DNA of 64,000 nt from an uncultured Roseovarius sp. Its GTDB lineage: Bacteria; Pseudomonadota; Alphaproteobacteria; Rhodobacterales; Rhodobacteraceae. The position numbers were made by a program, and so were the translations under genes. Below the pieces are notes generated by a model. The model did no database searches. It was not told where the DNA came from and saw only the letters and a list, made by a program, of their open reading frames with translations. How positions within the stretch are numbered: position 1 is the first letter of the stretch; the number at the start of each line of letters is the position of its first letter. Location of the stretch: positions 51,297 through 115,296 of the forward strand of contig NZ_CAMYMD010000105.1 in assembly GCF_947259555.1 (NCBI RefSeq), read 5' to 3'. Of the stretch, positions 20,989 through 29,736 are shown in pieces.

Positions 20989-21506
20989 GGCAGCGTGCCC
21001 CTGAGCACCATAGGCAACCCCGCGATGACATTCACAACCAGATCCGCCCGCGCCGCAAGCCTTTGGTTGAGGCGCCCCTGCGCGGTCTGGAACCGGCGCG
21101 CGAGCGCATTGTCAGGCACTACAGACAGCCCCACTTCGTTGGACACGACAACGACCGGTGCAGCGCAGGCGTCTAGTGCCGCCAAAAGCGCGACCTCGGC
21201 GCGTTCGAGATCGTTGTTGGACATTAGATGATTACTGAGCCACATTGTCGCACAATCGAGCAGCACAACCTCTGAGGCCGAAGCCGATGTTAGCGTCGGC
21301 GCAAGATCGCGCGGCGCCTCGACCGTACGCCACTCTGGGCCGCGCCGCGCCTTGTGCAGTTCAAGTTTCTCGCGCATTTCGGTGTCAAATGCCTCAGCAG
21401 TCGCGAGGTAGACCCTTGGACGTCCAGTTCTGGCCACAAGATCCTCGGCAAAAACCGATTTTCCCGAGGCCGCCCCTCCAAGCACGACTGTCAGCGGGGG
21501 CAACAT
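20985..21506 (-). CDS. cobU: Adenosylcobinamide kinase / adenosylcobinamide-phosphate guanylyltransferase
   Basis: This 173-residue bifunctional enzyme of cobalamin nucleotide-loop assembly is also called CobP. The start at 21506 (MLPPLTVVLGGAASGKS) puts the P-loop GGAASGKS at residues about 10-17. The RPRVYLATAEAFD and LLDCATMWLSNHL motifs are typical, as is VVSNEVGLSVVPDN. The frame continues upstream to 21743 across the rpoH promoter and is rejected. It is followed by a coupled histidine phosphatase gene that may act in the same pathway. Confidence 0.95.
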   Translation of the reverse strand: MLPPLTVVLGGAASGKSVFAEDLVARTGRPRVYLATAEAFDTEMREKLELHKARRGPEWRTVEAPRDLAPTLTSASASEVVLLDCATMWLSNHLMSNNDLERAEVALLAALDACAAPVVVVSNEVGLSVVPDNALARRFQTAQGRLNQRLAARADLVVNVIAGLPMVLRGTLP

Positions 21507-21528
21507 GACTCCAAAACTCCCTTTATTG

Positions 21529-21558
21529 TGATCCGGATCGCGTCGCACTGCGTAGCAC
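21529..21558 (+). promoter_or_regulatory. Candidate RpoE (ECF)-type promoter of rpoH
   Basis: TGATCC (21529-21534), then 18 bases, then TAGCAC (21553-21558), 57 bases before the rpoH ATG. In Rhodobacter sphaeroides the singlet-oxygen sigma factor RpoE recognises a TGATCC -35 element and drives rpoHII. The -35 is an exact match here, and the -10 is only a partial match. Confidence 0.4.
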
Positions 21559-21614
21559 CCTTCGAAACGTTGAGAAAGACCACAACGGCACCAGATGCAT
21601 GACAGGGGGATCAC

Positions 21615-22493
21615 ATGCCACTCGATGCACCGCAGCAAAGCAACATGTCCCGCACCGCCATGAAGGCGGAAATGCTGGACGCAGAAACCGAACTCAAACT
21701 CGCCTACGCTTGGCGGGATGAGCGCGACGAGGAGGCGTTGCATCGCTTGATCAACGCCTATATGCGCCTCGCGATCTCTATGGCGTCAAAGTTTCGTCGT
21801 TACGGTGCTCCCATGAATGACCTCATCCAGGAGGCAGGGCTTGGCCTCATGAAAGCCGCCGACAAGTTTGACCCCGACCGGGGCGTGCGCTTTTCGACCT
21901 ATGCCGTGTGGTGGATCAAGGCCAGCATTCAGGATTACGTGATGCGCAACTGGTCTATGGTGCGCACCGGCTCCACCTCCTCGCAGAAGTCGCTCTTCTT
22001 CAACATGCGCCGCGTACAGGCGCGCATCGAGCGCGAAGCAATGGCCAATGGTGAGGAACTGGACGGCTATCAGCTGCGCGAGATGATCGCGCATGAGGTC
22101 GGTGTTCCCTTGCGTGATGTGGAAATGATGGAAGGCCGCTTGTCGGGCTCCGATTTCTCGCTCAACGCCACGCAATCGTCGGAAGATGAGGGGCGCGAGT
22201 GGATCGACACGATCGAGGATGAGGGCGCGCGCGGCGATGAGCTTGTCGAGAAGGATCACGATTTGCAGGCGCTGCGCGACTGGCTGGGCGATGCGATGAA
22301 CAAGCTCAACGAGCGCGAACGCTTCATCGTCCGCGAACGCAAGCTGCGCGATGCGCCGCGCACGCTCGAAAGTCTTGGCGAGGAATTGAGCCTGTCCAAA
22401 GAGCGGGTGCGTCAGCTTGAGGCGGCGGCGTTCCAGAAAATGCGCAAGCATCTTGAAAAGCACGGCGGCGAGGTGCAGAACCTGCTCGTATGA
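21615..22493 (+). CDS. rpoH: RNA polymerase sigma factor RpoH (sigma-32 family)
   Basis: This 292-residue heat-shock or oxidative-stress sigma factor has region 2 motifs (DLIQEAGLGLMKAADKFDP and FSTYAVWWIKASIQDYVMRNW), an RpoH-box-like QKSLFFNMRR, and a region 4 HTH (SLGEELSLSKERVRQLEAAA). The ATG at 21615 follows AGGGGGA. Rhodobacteraceae usually have two RpoH proteins. The TGATCC element upstream suggests this may be the RpoE-dependent RpoHII. The stop overlaps the next start (ATGA at 22490-22493). Confidence 0.95.
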   Translation: MPLDAPQQSNMSRTAMKAEMLDAETELKLAYAWRDERDEEALHRLINAYMRLAISMASKFRRYGAPMNDLIQEAGLGLMKAADKFDPDRGVRFSTYAVWWIKASIQDYVMRNWSMVRTGSTSSQKSLFFNMRRVQARIEREAMANGEELDGYQLREMIAHEVGVPLRDVEMMEGRLSGSDFSLNATQSSEDEGREWIDTIEDEGARGDELVEKDHDLQALRDWLGDAMNKLNERERFIVRERKLRDAPRTLESLGEELSLSKERVRQLEAAAFQKMRKHLEKHGGEVQNLLV

Positions 22494-23260
22494 GCCTGCG
22501 CGCCCTTGCCCTGACAGTCGGATTATGCGCCGCCCTTCCGGTGGCGGCGCAAGATGTGGCGATCCTGGGCGAAGTACATGACAATCCCGCGCATCACGCC
22601 GAACAAGCGGCGCAAGTCGCGCGGCTGCAACCTGCTGCCATCGTGTTCGAAATGTTGACCGAGGCACAGGCCGCGTTGGTGACGCCCGAATTGCGTGGCG
22701 ATGCTGAGGCGATGGCCGAGGCCCTTGATTGGGCCGAGAGTGGCTGGCCCGATTTCTCCATGTATCACCCGATCTTCACCGCGGCCCCCGAGGCCGTGAT
22801 TTATGGCGCATTGGTCCCGCGTCCCGTGGCGCGAGAGGTGTTCGACACCGGCCCGGTTGAGGCGTTCGGGGCAGAGGTCACGCGCTACGGCCTAGATCGC
22901 GATCTCGACCCGGCAGAGCAGGCCACCCGCGAGGCGATGCAGATGAGCGCGCATTGTGACGCACTGCCCGAGGACATACTGCCCGGCATGGTCGCGGTGC
23001 AACGCCTGCGCGATGCGGTGCTGGCGCGGGCGGTAGTGCAAGCAATCGACGAGACCGGCGGGCCGGTCGCGGTGATCACCGGCAACGGCCACGCCCGCCG
23101 CGACTGGGGCGTGCCTGCGGTGCTGGCCGAGGTGGCCCCGGATCTCGATATCTGGGTGCTGGGGCAGACCGAGGACGGTCGCCCGCTGGAGGGCGGGTTC
23201 GATGTGGTCAAAACCGCCCCCGCCGCCGAGCGCCCCGATCCCTGCGCCGCGTTTCAGTAA
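22490..23260 (+). CDS. ChaN family exported protein
   Basis: This 256-residue protein has a cleavable signal peptide (MSLRALALTVGLCAALPVAAQ), then VAILGEVHDNPAHHAEQA, the ChaN signature. The TGNGHARRDWGVP motif near the C terminus also fits. ChaN of Campylobacter is an iron-regulated heme-binding lipoprotein. Here no lipobox Cys follows the signal, so a soluble periplasmic protein is more likely. It is translationally coupled to rpoH by a 4-base overlap, which suggests it is part of the RpoH-linked stress unit. Confidence 0.85.
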   Translation: MSLRALALTVGLCAALPVAAQDVAILGEVHDNPAHHAEQAAQVARLQPAAIVFEMLTEAQAALVTPELRGDAEAMAEALDWAESGWPDFSMYHPIFTAAPEAVIYGALVPRPVAREVFDTGPVEAFGAEVTRYGLDRDLDPAEQATREAMQMSAHCDALPEDILPGMVAVQRLRDAVLARAVVQAIDETGGPVAVITGNGHARRDWGVPAVLAEVAPDLDIWVLGQTEDGRPLEGGFDVVKTAPAAERPDPCAAFQ

Positions 23261-23326
23261 CAGCCCGCGCCCTTGCACGCGCGCCGCACCCGCCCTACTG
23301 TCAGCGCGGCCCTGGAAGGAACGCCC

Positions 23327-24520
23327 ATGCTCACCTCGAAACGGATTCTACTGATCATCGGCGGCGGCATCGCGGCGTTCAAATCGCTCGACCTCATCCG
23401 ACGGCTGCGCGAACGCGGTGCAGAGGTGACGCCCGTGCTGACCCGGGCCGGCACCGAGTTCGTCACGCCCTTATCGGTCTCGGCACTGGCGGGGCGAAAG
23501 GTGTTTTCGGACCTCTTTGACCTGACCGACGAGGCCGAGATGGGGCATATCGAACTCAGCCGCTCGGCCGACCTGATTGTCGTGGCCCCGGCCACCGCCG
23601 ACCTGATGGCCAGGATGGCGCAGGGTCATGCGGATGATCTGGCCTCGACGCTGCTGCTGGCCACCGACACGCCGGTGCTGCTGGCCCCGGCGATGAATGT
23701 GCGGATGTGGCAGCACGCGGCGACACAGCGCAATATCGAGACGCTTATGGCCGACGGCATCGGGTTTGTCGGTCCCAATGACGGCGACATGGCCTGCGGC
23801 GAGCACGGCCCGGGCCGCATGGCCGAGGTGCCCGAGATCCTCGCCGCAGTTGAGGCGGCGCTAGCAGATGGCCCGCTGCAGGGGCGGCGTGTGCTGGTCA
23901 CGTCCGGCCCCACGCATGAGCCCATCGACCCGGTGCGCTATATCGCCAACCGATCCTCCGGCGCGCAGGGCACGGCGATAGCGCGGGCTTTGGCCGCGCT
24001 CGGGGCTGATGTGGTCTTTGTCACCGGCCCCGCCACCGTGCCGCCCCCCGAAGGCGTTGAGGTGATACGCGTCGAGACCGCACGCGAGATGCTGGCGGCG
24101 GTCGAGGGCGCGCTGCCCGCCGATGCCGCCGTCTTCGCCGCCGCCGTGGCCGATTGGCGCGTGACCAGTGAAAGCGACCGCAAGATGAAGAAGACCGACG
24201 GCGGGCTGCCGCTGCTGGAATTTGCCGAGAACCCGGACATTCTGGCGACGGTGAGCCAAATGACCGAGGGACGCCCGCCGCTGGTGGTGGGCTTTGCCGC
24301 CGAGACGCATGACGTGGTGGACCTTGCCACCGCCAAGCGCGCGCGGAAACGCTGTGACTGGATCGTCGCCAACGATGTGAGCGCCGGGACGGGCATCATG
24401 GGCGGGGCCGAGAATGCCGTGACGCTGATCACCGGAGAGGGCGCGGACAGCTGGCCACGCATGGGTAAGGATCAGGTCGCGCGGCAACTGGCCGAGCGAA
24501 TCGCGCAGGCGCTGGCCTGA
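23327..24520 (+). CDS. coaBC: Bifunctional phosphopantothenoylcysteine decarboxylase / phosphopantothenate-cysteine ligase
   Basis: This 397-residue coenzyme A biosynthesis enzyme starts at 23327 ([21 protein letters not shown]) after GGAAGGA. The flavin-binding CoaC domain occupies residues 1-185 or so, with the APAMNVRMW motif and the [20 protein letters not shown] loop. The CoaB domain follows with [23 protein letters not shown] and KMKKTDG. It is followed 40 bases later by dut, an arrangement often seen in proteobacteria. Confidence 0.97.
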   Translation: MLTSKRILLIIGGGIAAFKSLDLIRRLRERGAEVTPVLTRAGTEFVTPLSVSALAGRKVFSDLFDLTDEAEMGHIELSRSADLIVVAPATADLMARMAQGHADDLASTLLLATDTPVLLAPAMNVRMWQHAATQRNIETLMADGIGFVGPNDGDMACGEHGPGRMAEVPEILAAVEAALADGPLQGRRVLVTSGPTHEPIDPVRYIANRSSGAQGTAIARALAALGADVVFVTGPATVPPPEGVEVIRVETAREMLAAVEGALPADAAVFAAAVADWRVTSESDRKMKKTDGGLPLLEFAENPDILATVSQMTEGRPPLVVGFAAETHDVVDLATAKRARKRCDWIVANDVSAGTGIMGGAENAVTLITGEGADSWPRMGKDQVARQLAERIAQALA

Positions 24521-24560
24521 GGATTTTGGATATTTTTGGCAAGATGAAGAGAGGCCGTCC

Positions 24561-25016
24561 ATGCTGACCGTCGCGTTTCAATGGGAGGAGGGGGCGGATC
24601 GCTCCCTGGGCCTGCCCGCCTATGAGACGGCTGGGGCCGCAGGGGCCGACCTGCGTGCGAACTTCCCGGATCGCGGCGTGGTGATGCTGGAGCCCGGCGC
24701 ACGGGCGCTGGTGCCGACGGGGCTGCGGCTGATGGTGCCTGCGGGATACGAGGTGCAACTGCGCCCCCGCTCGGGGCTGGCGCTGAGATATGGGATCACC
24801 CTGCCCAATAGCCCCGGCACCATCGACAGTGACTATCGCGGCCCCCTCGGGGTAATCGTGATGAACGCGGGCGAGGAGCCGTTCGAGATCGAGCATGGCG
24901 CGCGGATCGCGCAGATGGTCGTGGCCCCGGTGGTGCAGGCGCGGTTCGAGGCGGTCGAGAGCCTGGAGGCCACCGCGCGTGGCGCGGGGGGCTTCGGCTC
25001 CACGGGGGAACGCTGA
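24561..25016 (+). CDS. dut: dUTP diphosphatase
   Basis: This 151-residue trimeric dUTPase hydrolyses dUTP to dUMP and keeps uracil out of DNA. The five family motifs are visible: [33 protein letters not shown], and a C-terminal P-loop-like GAGGFGSTG. The ATG at 24561 lies 40 bases after coaBC. The stop TGA at 25014-25016 overlaps the next ATG by one base. Confidence 0.97.
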   Translation: MLTVAFQWEEGADRSLGLPAYETAGAAGADLRANFPDRGVVMLEPGARALVPTGLRLMVPAGYEVQLRPRSGLALRYGITLPNSPGTIDSDYRGPLGVIVMNAGEEPFEIEHGARIAQMVVAPVVQARFEAVESLEATARGAGGFGSTGER

Positions 25017-26095
25017 TGCTGCTGGTTCTGGTGATGGCGGCGGTGCTCTGGGGCATCGGGGCGGCGATGGGCACGCCCCGGCGCCTGCGGTGGGCGATGA
25101 TCGCGGGGCTCTGGGCTGCCGTCACGCTGGCGCATCTGGTCTTGCCCCTGGGTCACCCCATCCGGCTCGCCACCGGCGAGAGCGCGGCCCTGTGGCTGAT
25201 GATCGGGGGCGCTGCTGTGCTGGTGCTGGTCTATCGTGCGGCGCTGCGCTGGTTGCGCACGCGGGCCGGGCGGCGCGAGACCGAGGCCGAGGCGGACACC
25301 AGCCCCAAGCCGCTCTTTTCTGAGGCGGAACTGGGCCGTTATGCCCGCCATATCGTGCTGCGCGAGATCGGCGGACCGGGGCAGAAGGCGCTCAAGCAGG
25401 CGCGTGTGCTGGTGATCGGCGCCGGAGGTCTCGGCTCTCCGGTGCTGTTGTATCTGGCGGCCGCCGGGGTGGGCACCATCGGGGTGATCGACGATGACGA
25501 GGTGGACAATTCCAACCTGCAACGACAAGTTATCCACCGCGATGCCGATATAAGTTTACCAAAAGTGCAATCGGCCATGGCCGCGATGCAGGCGCAGAAC
25601 CCCTCTGTCGTGGTGCGCCCTTACCGGCGGCGGCTATCGCCCGAGATCGCCGAGGATCTTTTTGCCGACTACGATCTGATCCTCGACGGCACCGACAATT
25701 TCGAGACGCGCTATCTGGCCAATGCCGCTGCCGTGGCACAGGGCAAACCGCTGATTTCCGGCGCGCTGTCGCAATGGGAGGGGCAGTTGAGCGTGTTCGA
25801 CCCCGCCCATGGCGCGCCCTGCTATCAATGCATCTTTCCCGAGGCCCCCGCACCCGGTCTTGCGCCGTCCTGTGCCGAGGCGGGCGTTCTTGGCCCCTTG
25901 CCCGGCGTGGTCGGCGCGATGATGGCCGCGGAGGCGGTGAAACTGATCACCGGGGCGGGGCAGTGCTTGCGCGGCGAGATGCTGATTTACGACGCGCTTT
26001 ATGGCGAGAGCCGCAAGATCGCGCTCAACCGCCGCGCCGATTGCCCGATCTGCGGCGACAAAGGAGAAAGACATGACCAACCCGTTGCTGGCTGA
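25016..26095 (+). CDS. MoeB/ThiF/HesA-type adenylyltransferase with N-terminal membrane region
   Basis: This 359-residue protein has an E1-like domain (from about residue 99) that includes GAGGLGSP, the DDDEVDNSNLQRQ arginine-finger region, PSCAEAGVLGPLPG, and two zinc CxxC pairs (CYQC and CPIC). MoeB/ThiF enzymes adenylate the C-terminal glycine of MoaD or ThiS. Ahead of this lies a region of about 85 residues with three hydrophobic segments (1-18, 27-45, 56-73), followed by a charged linker. Typical MoeB is about 250 residues and soluble. The 3' end overlaps the M3 peptidase gene by 23 bases. Confidence 0.88.
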   Translation: MLLVLVMAAVLWGIGAAMGTPRRLRWAMIAGLWAAVTLAHLVLPLGHPIRLATGESAALWLMIGGAAVLVLVYRAALRWLRTRAGRRETEAEADTSPKPLFSEAELGRYARHIVLREIGGPGQKALKQARVLVIGAGGLGSPVLLYLAAAGVGTIGVIDDDEVDNSNLQRQVIHRDADISLPKVQSAMAAMQAQNPSVVVRPYRRRLSPEIAEDLFADYDLILDGTDNFETRYLANAAAVAQGKPLISGALSQWEGQLSVFDPAHGAPCYQCIFPEAPAPGLAPSCAEAGVLGPLPGVVGAMMAAEAVKLITGAGQCLRGEMLIYDALYGESRKIALNRRADCPICGDKGERHDQPVAG

Positions 26096-28085
26096 GTGGG
26101 CCACGCCCTTCAACCTTGCCCCGTTCGACGCGATTTCGGACGAAGATTTCGCCCCCGCCTTTGACGCGGCGATGCAAGAGGCGCGAGCGGAGGTGGCGGC
26201 GATTGCAGACAATCCCGACGCGCCGACCTTCGCCAACACAATTGAGGCGCTGGAGGCGTCAGGCGACGCGCTCGACAAGGTGCTGTCGGTGTTCTTCACC
26301 GTGGCGGGCGCGGACAGCAACCCGAGGCGGCAGGAATTGCAGCGCGAGTTCGGCCCCAAGCTGGCCGCCTATTCCTCGGAGCTTTATGGCAACAAGCAGC
26401 TTTTCGCGCGGGTTGAGGCGGTCTGGCAGGCGCGCGAGACGCTCGACCTGACGGCAGAGCAGCAGCGCCTCCTGATGCTGACGCATCGCGCCTTTCGCCG
26501 GGCGGGTGCGGCGCTGACCGGCGAGCAGGACAAACGCATGCGCGCGATCATGGCACGGCTGGCAGAACTCGGCACGGCGTTCACACAGAATCTGCTGGCG
26601 GATGAAGCGGGCTGGCATATGGAACTCTCCGAGGCCGATCTGGAGGGGCTGCCGGAGTTCGTAATCCAGTCGGCGCGCGCGGCGGGGCAGGAAAAGGGGG
26701 CGGATGGTCCCGTGATCACGCTGTCGCGTTCGCTGATCGTGCCGTTCCTGCAATTCTCTCCGCGCCGCGATTTGCGCCGCCGCGCGTTTGAGGCCTGGAC
26801 CTCGCGCGGGGCCATGGGCGGTGAGACCGACAACCGCGCCATCGCCGAGGAGATATTGCGTCTGCGGGCCGAGCGGGCGGCGCTTTTGGGCTACGAGAGC
26901 TTTGCCGCCTACAAGCTGGAAACCGAGATGGCCAAGACGCCAGAGGCTGTGCGCGATCTTCTAATGGCGGTGTGGGAGCCTGCCCGTGCGCAGGCCGAGG
27001 CCGATGCAGACAAGCTCACGACGATGATGCGCGAAGACGGGATCAACGGCGATCTGGAGCCGTGGGACTGGCGCTATTATTCCGAGAAGCGGCGGCAGGC
27101 CGAGCATGATCTGGATGAGGCCGCGCTCAAGCCGTATCTCTCGCTCGAGGCGATAATCGAGGCGGCGTTCGGCTGTGCCAACCGGCTGTTTGGCCTCGAA
27201 TTCAAACCGCTCGATGTGGCGCTTTATCATCCCGATTGCCGCGCGTGGGAGGTGACACGGCAAGGGCGGCATGTGGCGGTCTTCATCGGGGACTATTTCG
27301 CGCGCGGCTCCAAACGCTCGGGCGCGTGGTGCTCGTCGATGCGCGGGCAGGCCAAACTGCCAAAGGTGCAGGGGCCGGTGGTGATCAATGTGTGCAATTT
27401 CGCCAAGGGCGATCCGGCGCTGCTGAGCTATGACGACGCGCGCACGCTGTTCCATGAGTTTGGCCACGCGCTGCATCACCTCTTGTCTGATGTGAGCTAC
27501 GAGAGCCTGTCGGGCACCTCCGTGGCGCGCGATTTCGTGGAACTTCCGAGCCAGCTCTACGAGCACTGGCTGGAGGTGCCGGAGGTGCTGGAGCGCTACG
27601 CCACCCATGTCGAGACCGGCGACCCGATGCCGCCCGAGATGCTGGATCGACTGCTCAGGGCGACGACCTATGACATGGGGTTCCAGACGGTGGAATACGT
27701 GGCCTCGGCCCTGGTGGACCTGCGCTTGCACGAAGGCGCGCCCCCCGCGGACCTGATGGCGGCGCAGCGCAAAGTGCTGGATCAGTTGGAGCTGCCCCGT
27801 GCCATCGCCATGCGCCACGCGAGCCCGCATTTTGCGCATGTGTTCTCGGGCGACGGCTATTCCAGCGGCTATTACAGCTACATGTGGTCCGAGGTGATGG
27901 ACGCCGATGCCTTTGCCAGCTTTGAGGAAGCGGGCGGCGCCTTCGACCCGGACCGGGCCGAGGCACTGGAGGCGTTCATCCTGTCCATGGGGGGATCAGA
28001 GGACCCCGAAACACTCTATCTGAAGTTTCGTGGCCAGATGCCGACGGTTGCGGCATTGCTCAGGGGACGTGGTCTGGCCGCCTGA
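26073..28085 (+). CDS. M3 family metallopeptidase (oligopeptidase A / Dcp type)
   Basis: This 670-residue cytoplasmic zinc peptidase starts at 26073 (MTNPLLAEWATPFNLAPFD) after a strong AAAGGAG site located inside the moeB-like gene. The open frame to 26001 is not used. The catalytic HEFGHALHH motif (HExxH) and the downstream Glu region ELPSQLYEHW are intact. Members cleave short peptides, including signal-peptide remnants. Length fits the family. It is followed by a hairpin shared with the convergent phosphomannomutase gene. Confidence 0.93.
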   Translation: MTNPLLAEWATPFNLAPFDAISDEDFAPAFDAAMQEARAEVAAIADNPDAPTFANTIEALEASGDALDKVLSVFFTVAGADSNPRRQELQREFGPKLAAYSSELYGNKQLFARVEAVWQARETLDLTAEQQRLLMLTHRAFRRAGAALTGEQDKRMRAIMARLAELGTAFTQNLLADEAGWHMELSEADLEGLPEFVIQSARAAGQEKGADGPVITLSRSLIVPFLQFSPRRDLRRRAFEAWTSRGAMGGETDNRAIAEEILRLRAERAALLGYESFAAYKLETEMAKTPEAVRDLLMAVWEPARAQAEADADKLTTMMREDGINGDLEPWDWRYYSEKRRQAEHDLDEAALKPYLSLEAIIEAAFGCANRLFGLEFKPLDVALYHPDCRAWEVTRQGRHVAVFIGDYFARGSKRSGAWCSSMRGQAKLPKVQGPVVINVCNFAKGDPALLSYDDARTLFHEFGHALHHLLSDVSYESLSGTSVARDFVELPSQLYEHWLEVPEVLERYATHVETGDPMPPEMLDRLLRATTYDMGFQTVEYVASALVDLRLHEGAPPADLMAAQRKVLDQLELPRAIAMRHASPHFAHVFSGDGYSSGYYSYMWSEVMDADAFASFEEAGGAFDPDRAEALEAFILSMGGSEDPETLYLKFRGQMPTVAALLRGRGLAA

Positions 28086-28116
28086 CAGACTGGCTGACGG
28101 GCACATCGCGCCAAAC

Positions 28117-28139
28117 AGCCCCGGCTCAGGGCCGGGGCT
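28117..28139. terminator. Bidirectional hairpin between convergent genes
   Basis: AGCCCCGGC (28117-28125) and GCCGGGGCT (28131-28139) form a perfect 9-bp stem with a 5-base loop, between the ends of the M3 peptidase (+) and phosphomannomutase (-) genes. It lacks a strong T tract in either direction, so termination is plausible but not certain. Confidence 0.6.
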
Positions 28140-28142
28140 GAC

Positions 28143-29639
28143 TCAGATGGTCTGATCGTAGTCGCCAACACCCGGCTCGGTTCGGATCACCGCGTCGATA
28201 TCGGCAAAGATCGCGCGCATCTCGGCCTCGCTGTCGCTGCTTTCGCAGACGACCACAAGGTTGGGTGTGTTCGACGAGGCGCGCACCAGACCCCAAGAGC
28301 CATTGTCGAGGATGACACGCGCGCCGTTCACCGTGACCACCTCCTTGATCGCACGACCCGCAACCGGCTCGCCCGCCTCATGCTTGGCGACCAGCCGTTC
28401 CACGATCCGGTCGAGCACCTGATATTTTTCGGTATCGGCGCACCAAGGGGACATGGTGGGCGTCGCGTAGGTCATCGGCAGGGCGCGCCGCAGGTCCGAC
28501 ATGGACATATCGGGATTGCGATCCATCAGTTTGCAGATTTCCACGGCAACGCGCATGCCGCAGTCATAGCCGCGGCCCACCGGCTCGGCGAGAAAATAGT
28601 GTCCAGATTTCTCGAAACCGGCGAGCGCACCCAGTTCCTTGACCCGGCGCTTCATGTGGCTGTGGCCGGTCTTCCAGTAATCCGCGGTGACGCCGTTCCT
28701 GATCAATTCGGGGTCCGAGGCGAAGAGCCCGGTCGATTTGACATCCGCCACGAAGGTCGAATTTGGGTAAATCTTCGACAGGTCCCGCGCCATGATGACA
28801 CCCACCTTGTCGGCGAAAATCTCTTCGCCCTCGTCATCGACCACGCCGCAGCGGTCGCCGTCGCCATCGAAGCCAAGCGCGAAATCGGCCCCCGTGGCGC
28901 GCACGCTGTCGGCCATGTCATGCAGCATTTCCATGGCTTCGGGGTTGGGGTTGTAATGCGGAAAGGTATAGTCGAGCGTGTTATGCGAGGGGATCACCTC
29001 GACGCCGATGCGCTCGAACAACTCGGGCGCAAAAGCCGAGGCGGTGCCGTTGCCGGTGGCGCAGACCACGCGCAGCTTGCGGGTCATCCTGAAGTCACCG
29101 GCGAGATCGTCGAGATAAGCCTCGCGCACACCGGGAACGAATTCATAGGCACCACCGGGATGCGGCTGACCGCGCCCCTCCAGTACGATGCCCTTCAGCT
29201 CTGCCATCTCGTCGGGGCCATGCGTCAGGGGCCGCTCGAACCCCATCTTGACCCCGGTCCAGCCATTCGGGTTATGCGAGGCGGTGACCATCGCCACGGC
29301 GGGCACATCGAGGTGAAACTGCGCGAAATAGGCCATTGGCGACAGGCAGGGCCCGATATCCTTGACCGTGATCCCGGCCTGCATCAGCCCGAGGATGAGC
29401 GCATTCTTGATGCTGAGCGAATAGTCGCGATAGTCGTTGCCGACCGCGATCACCGGCTCAATCCCGCGCGCGCGGATCTGCGTGCCAAGGCCGAGGCCAA
29501 GCGCGGTGATGCCGGGCAGGTTGATCTGATCGGGATATTTCCAGCGCGCGTCATATTCGCGAAACCCGGTGGGCGCGATCATCGCGTCGCGCAGAAATTC
29601 CCATGTGTTGGGGGTAACGATCGGGAGCGGTTTGGTCAT
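28143..29639 (-). CDS. Phosphomannomutase / phosphoglucomutase
   Basis: This 498-residue alpha-D-phosphohexomutase has the phosphoserine loop TASHNPNGWTG, the metal-binding loop DGDGDRCG, the sugar-binding GFEKSGHYF stretch and the C-terminal phosphate-binding RASSNTPNL motif. The enzyme interconverts hexose 6- and 1-phosphates and feeds nucleotide-sugar synthesis for surface polysaccharide. It lies next to capsule export-like genes on the same strand, which fits that role. ManB or AlgC/PgmG naming cannot be separated by eye. Confidence 0.92.
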   Translation of the reverse strand: MTKPLPIVTPNTWEFLRDAMIAPTGFREYDARWKYPDQINLPGITALGLGLGTQIRARGIEPVIAVGNDYRDYSLSIKNALILGLMQAGITVKDIGPCLSPMAYFAQFHLDVPAVAMVTASHNPNGWTGVKMGFERPLTHGPDEMAELKGIVLEGRGQPHPGGAYEFVPGVREAYLDDLAGDFRMTRKLRVVCATGNGTASAFAPELFERIGVEVIPSHNTLDYTFPHYNPNPEAMEMLHDMADSVRATGADFALGFDGDGDRCGVVDDEGEEIFADKVGVIMARDLSKIYPNSTFVADVKSTGLFASDPELIRNGVTADYWKTGHSHMKRRVKELGALAGFEKSGHYFLAEPVGRGYDCGMRVAVEICKLMDRNPDMSMSDLRRALPMTYATPTMSPWCADTEKYQVLDRIVERLVAKHEAGEPVAGRAIKEVVTVNGARVILDNGSWGLVRASSNTPNLVVVCESSDSEAEMRAIFADIDAVIRTEPGVGDYDQTI

Positions 29640-29736
29640 GGAAACTCTCTTGGCCAGTCAACTGAGGGGCGGATTGGTCTTTGGACCGATCCGGAAAGGC
29701 CACAGGATGCGCGCCTGTCCAGATCTAAGCAGACTA

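Noticed and set aside
29670..29691. Imperfect hairpin GGATTGGTC/GACCGATCC between kpsE-like and phosphomannomutase genes
   Set aside because: One mismatch and no T tract on the minus strand. The two genes may be co-transcribed.
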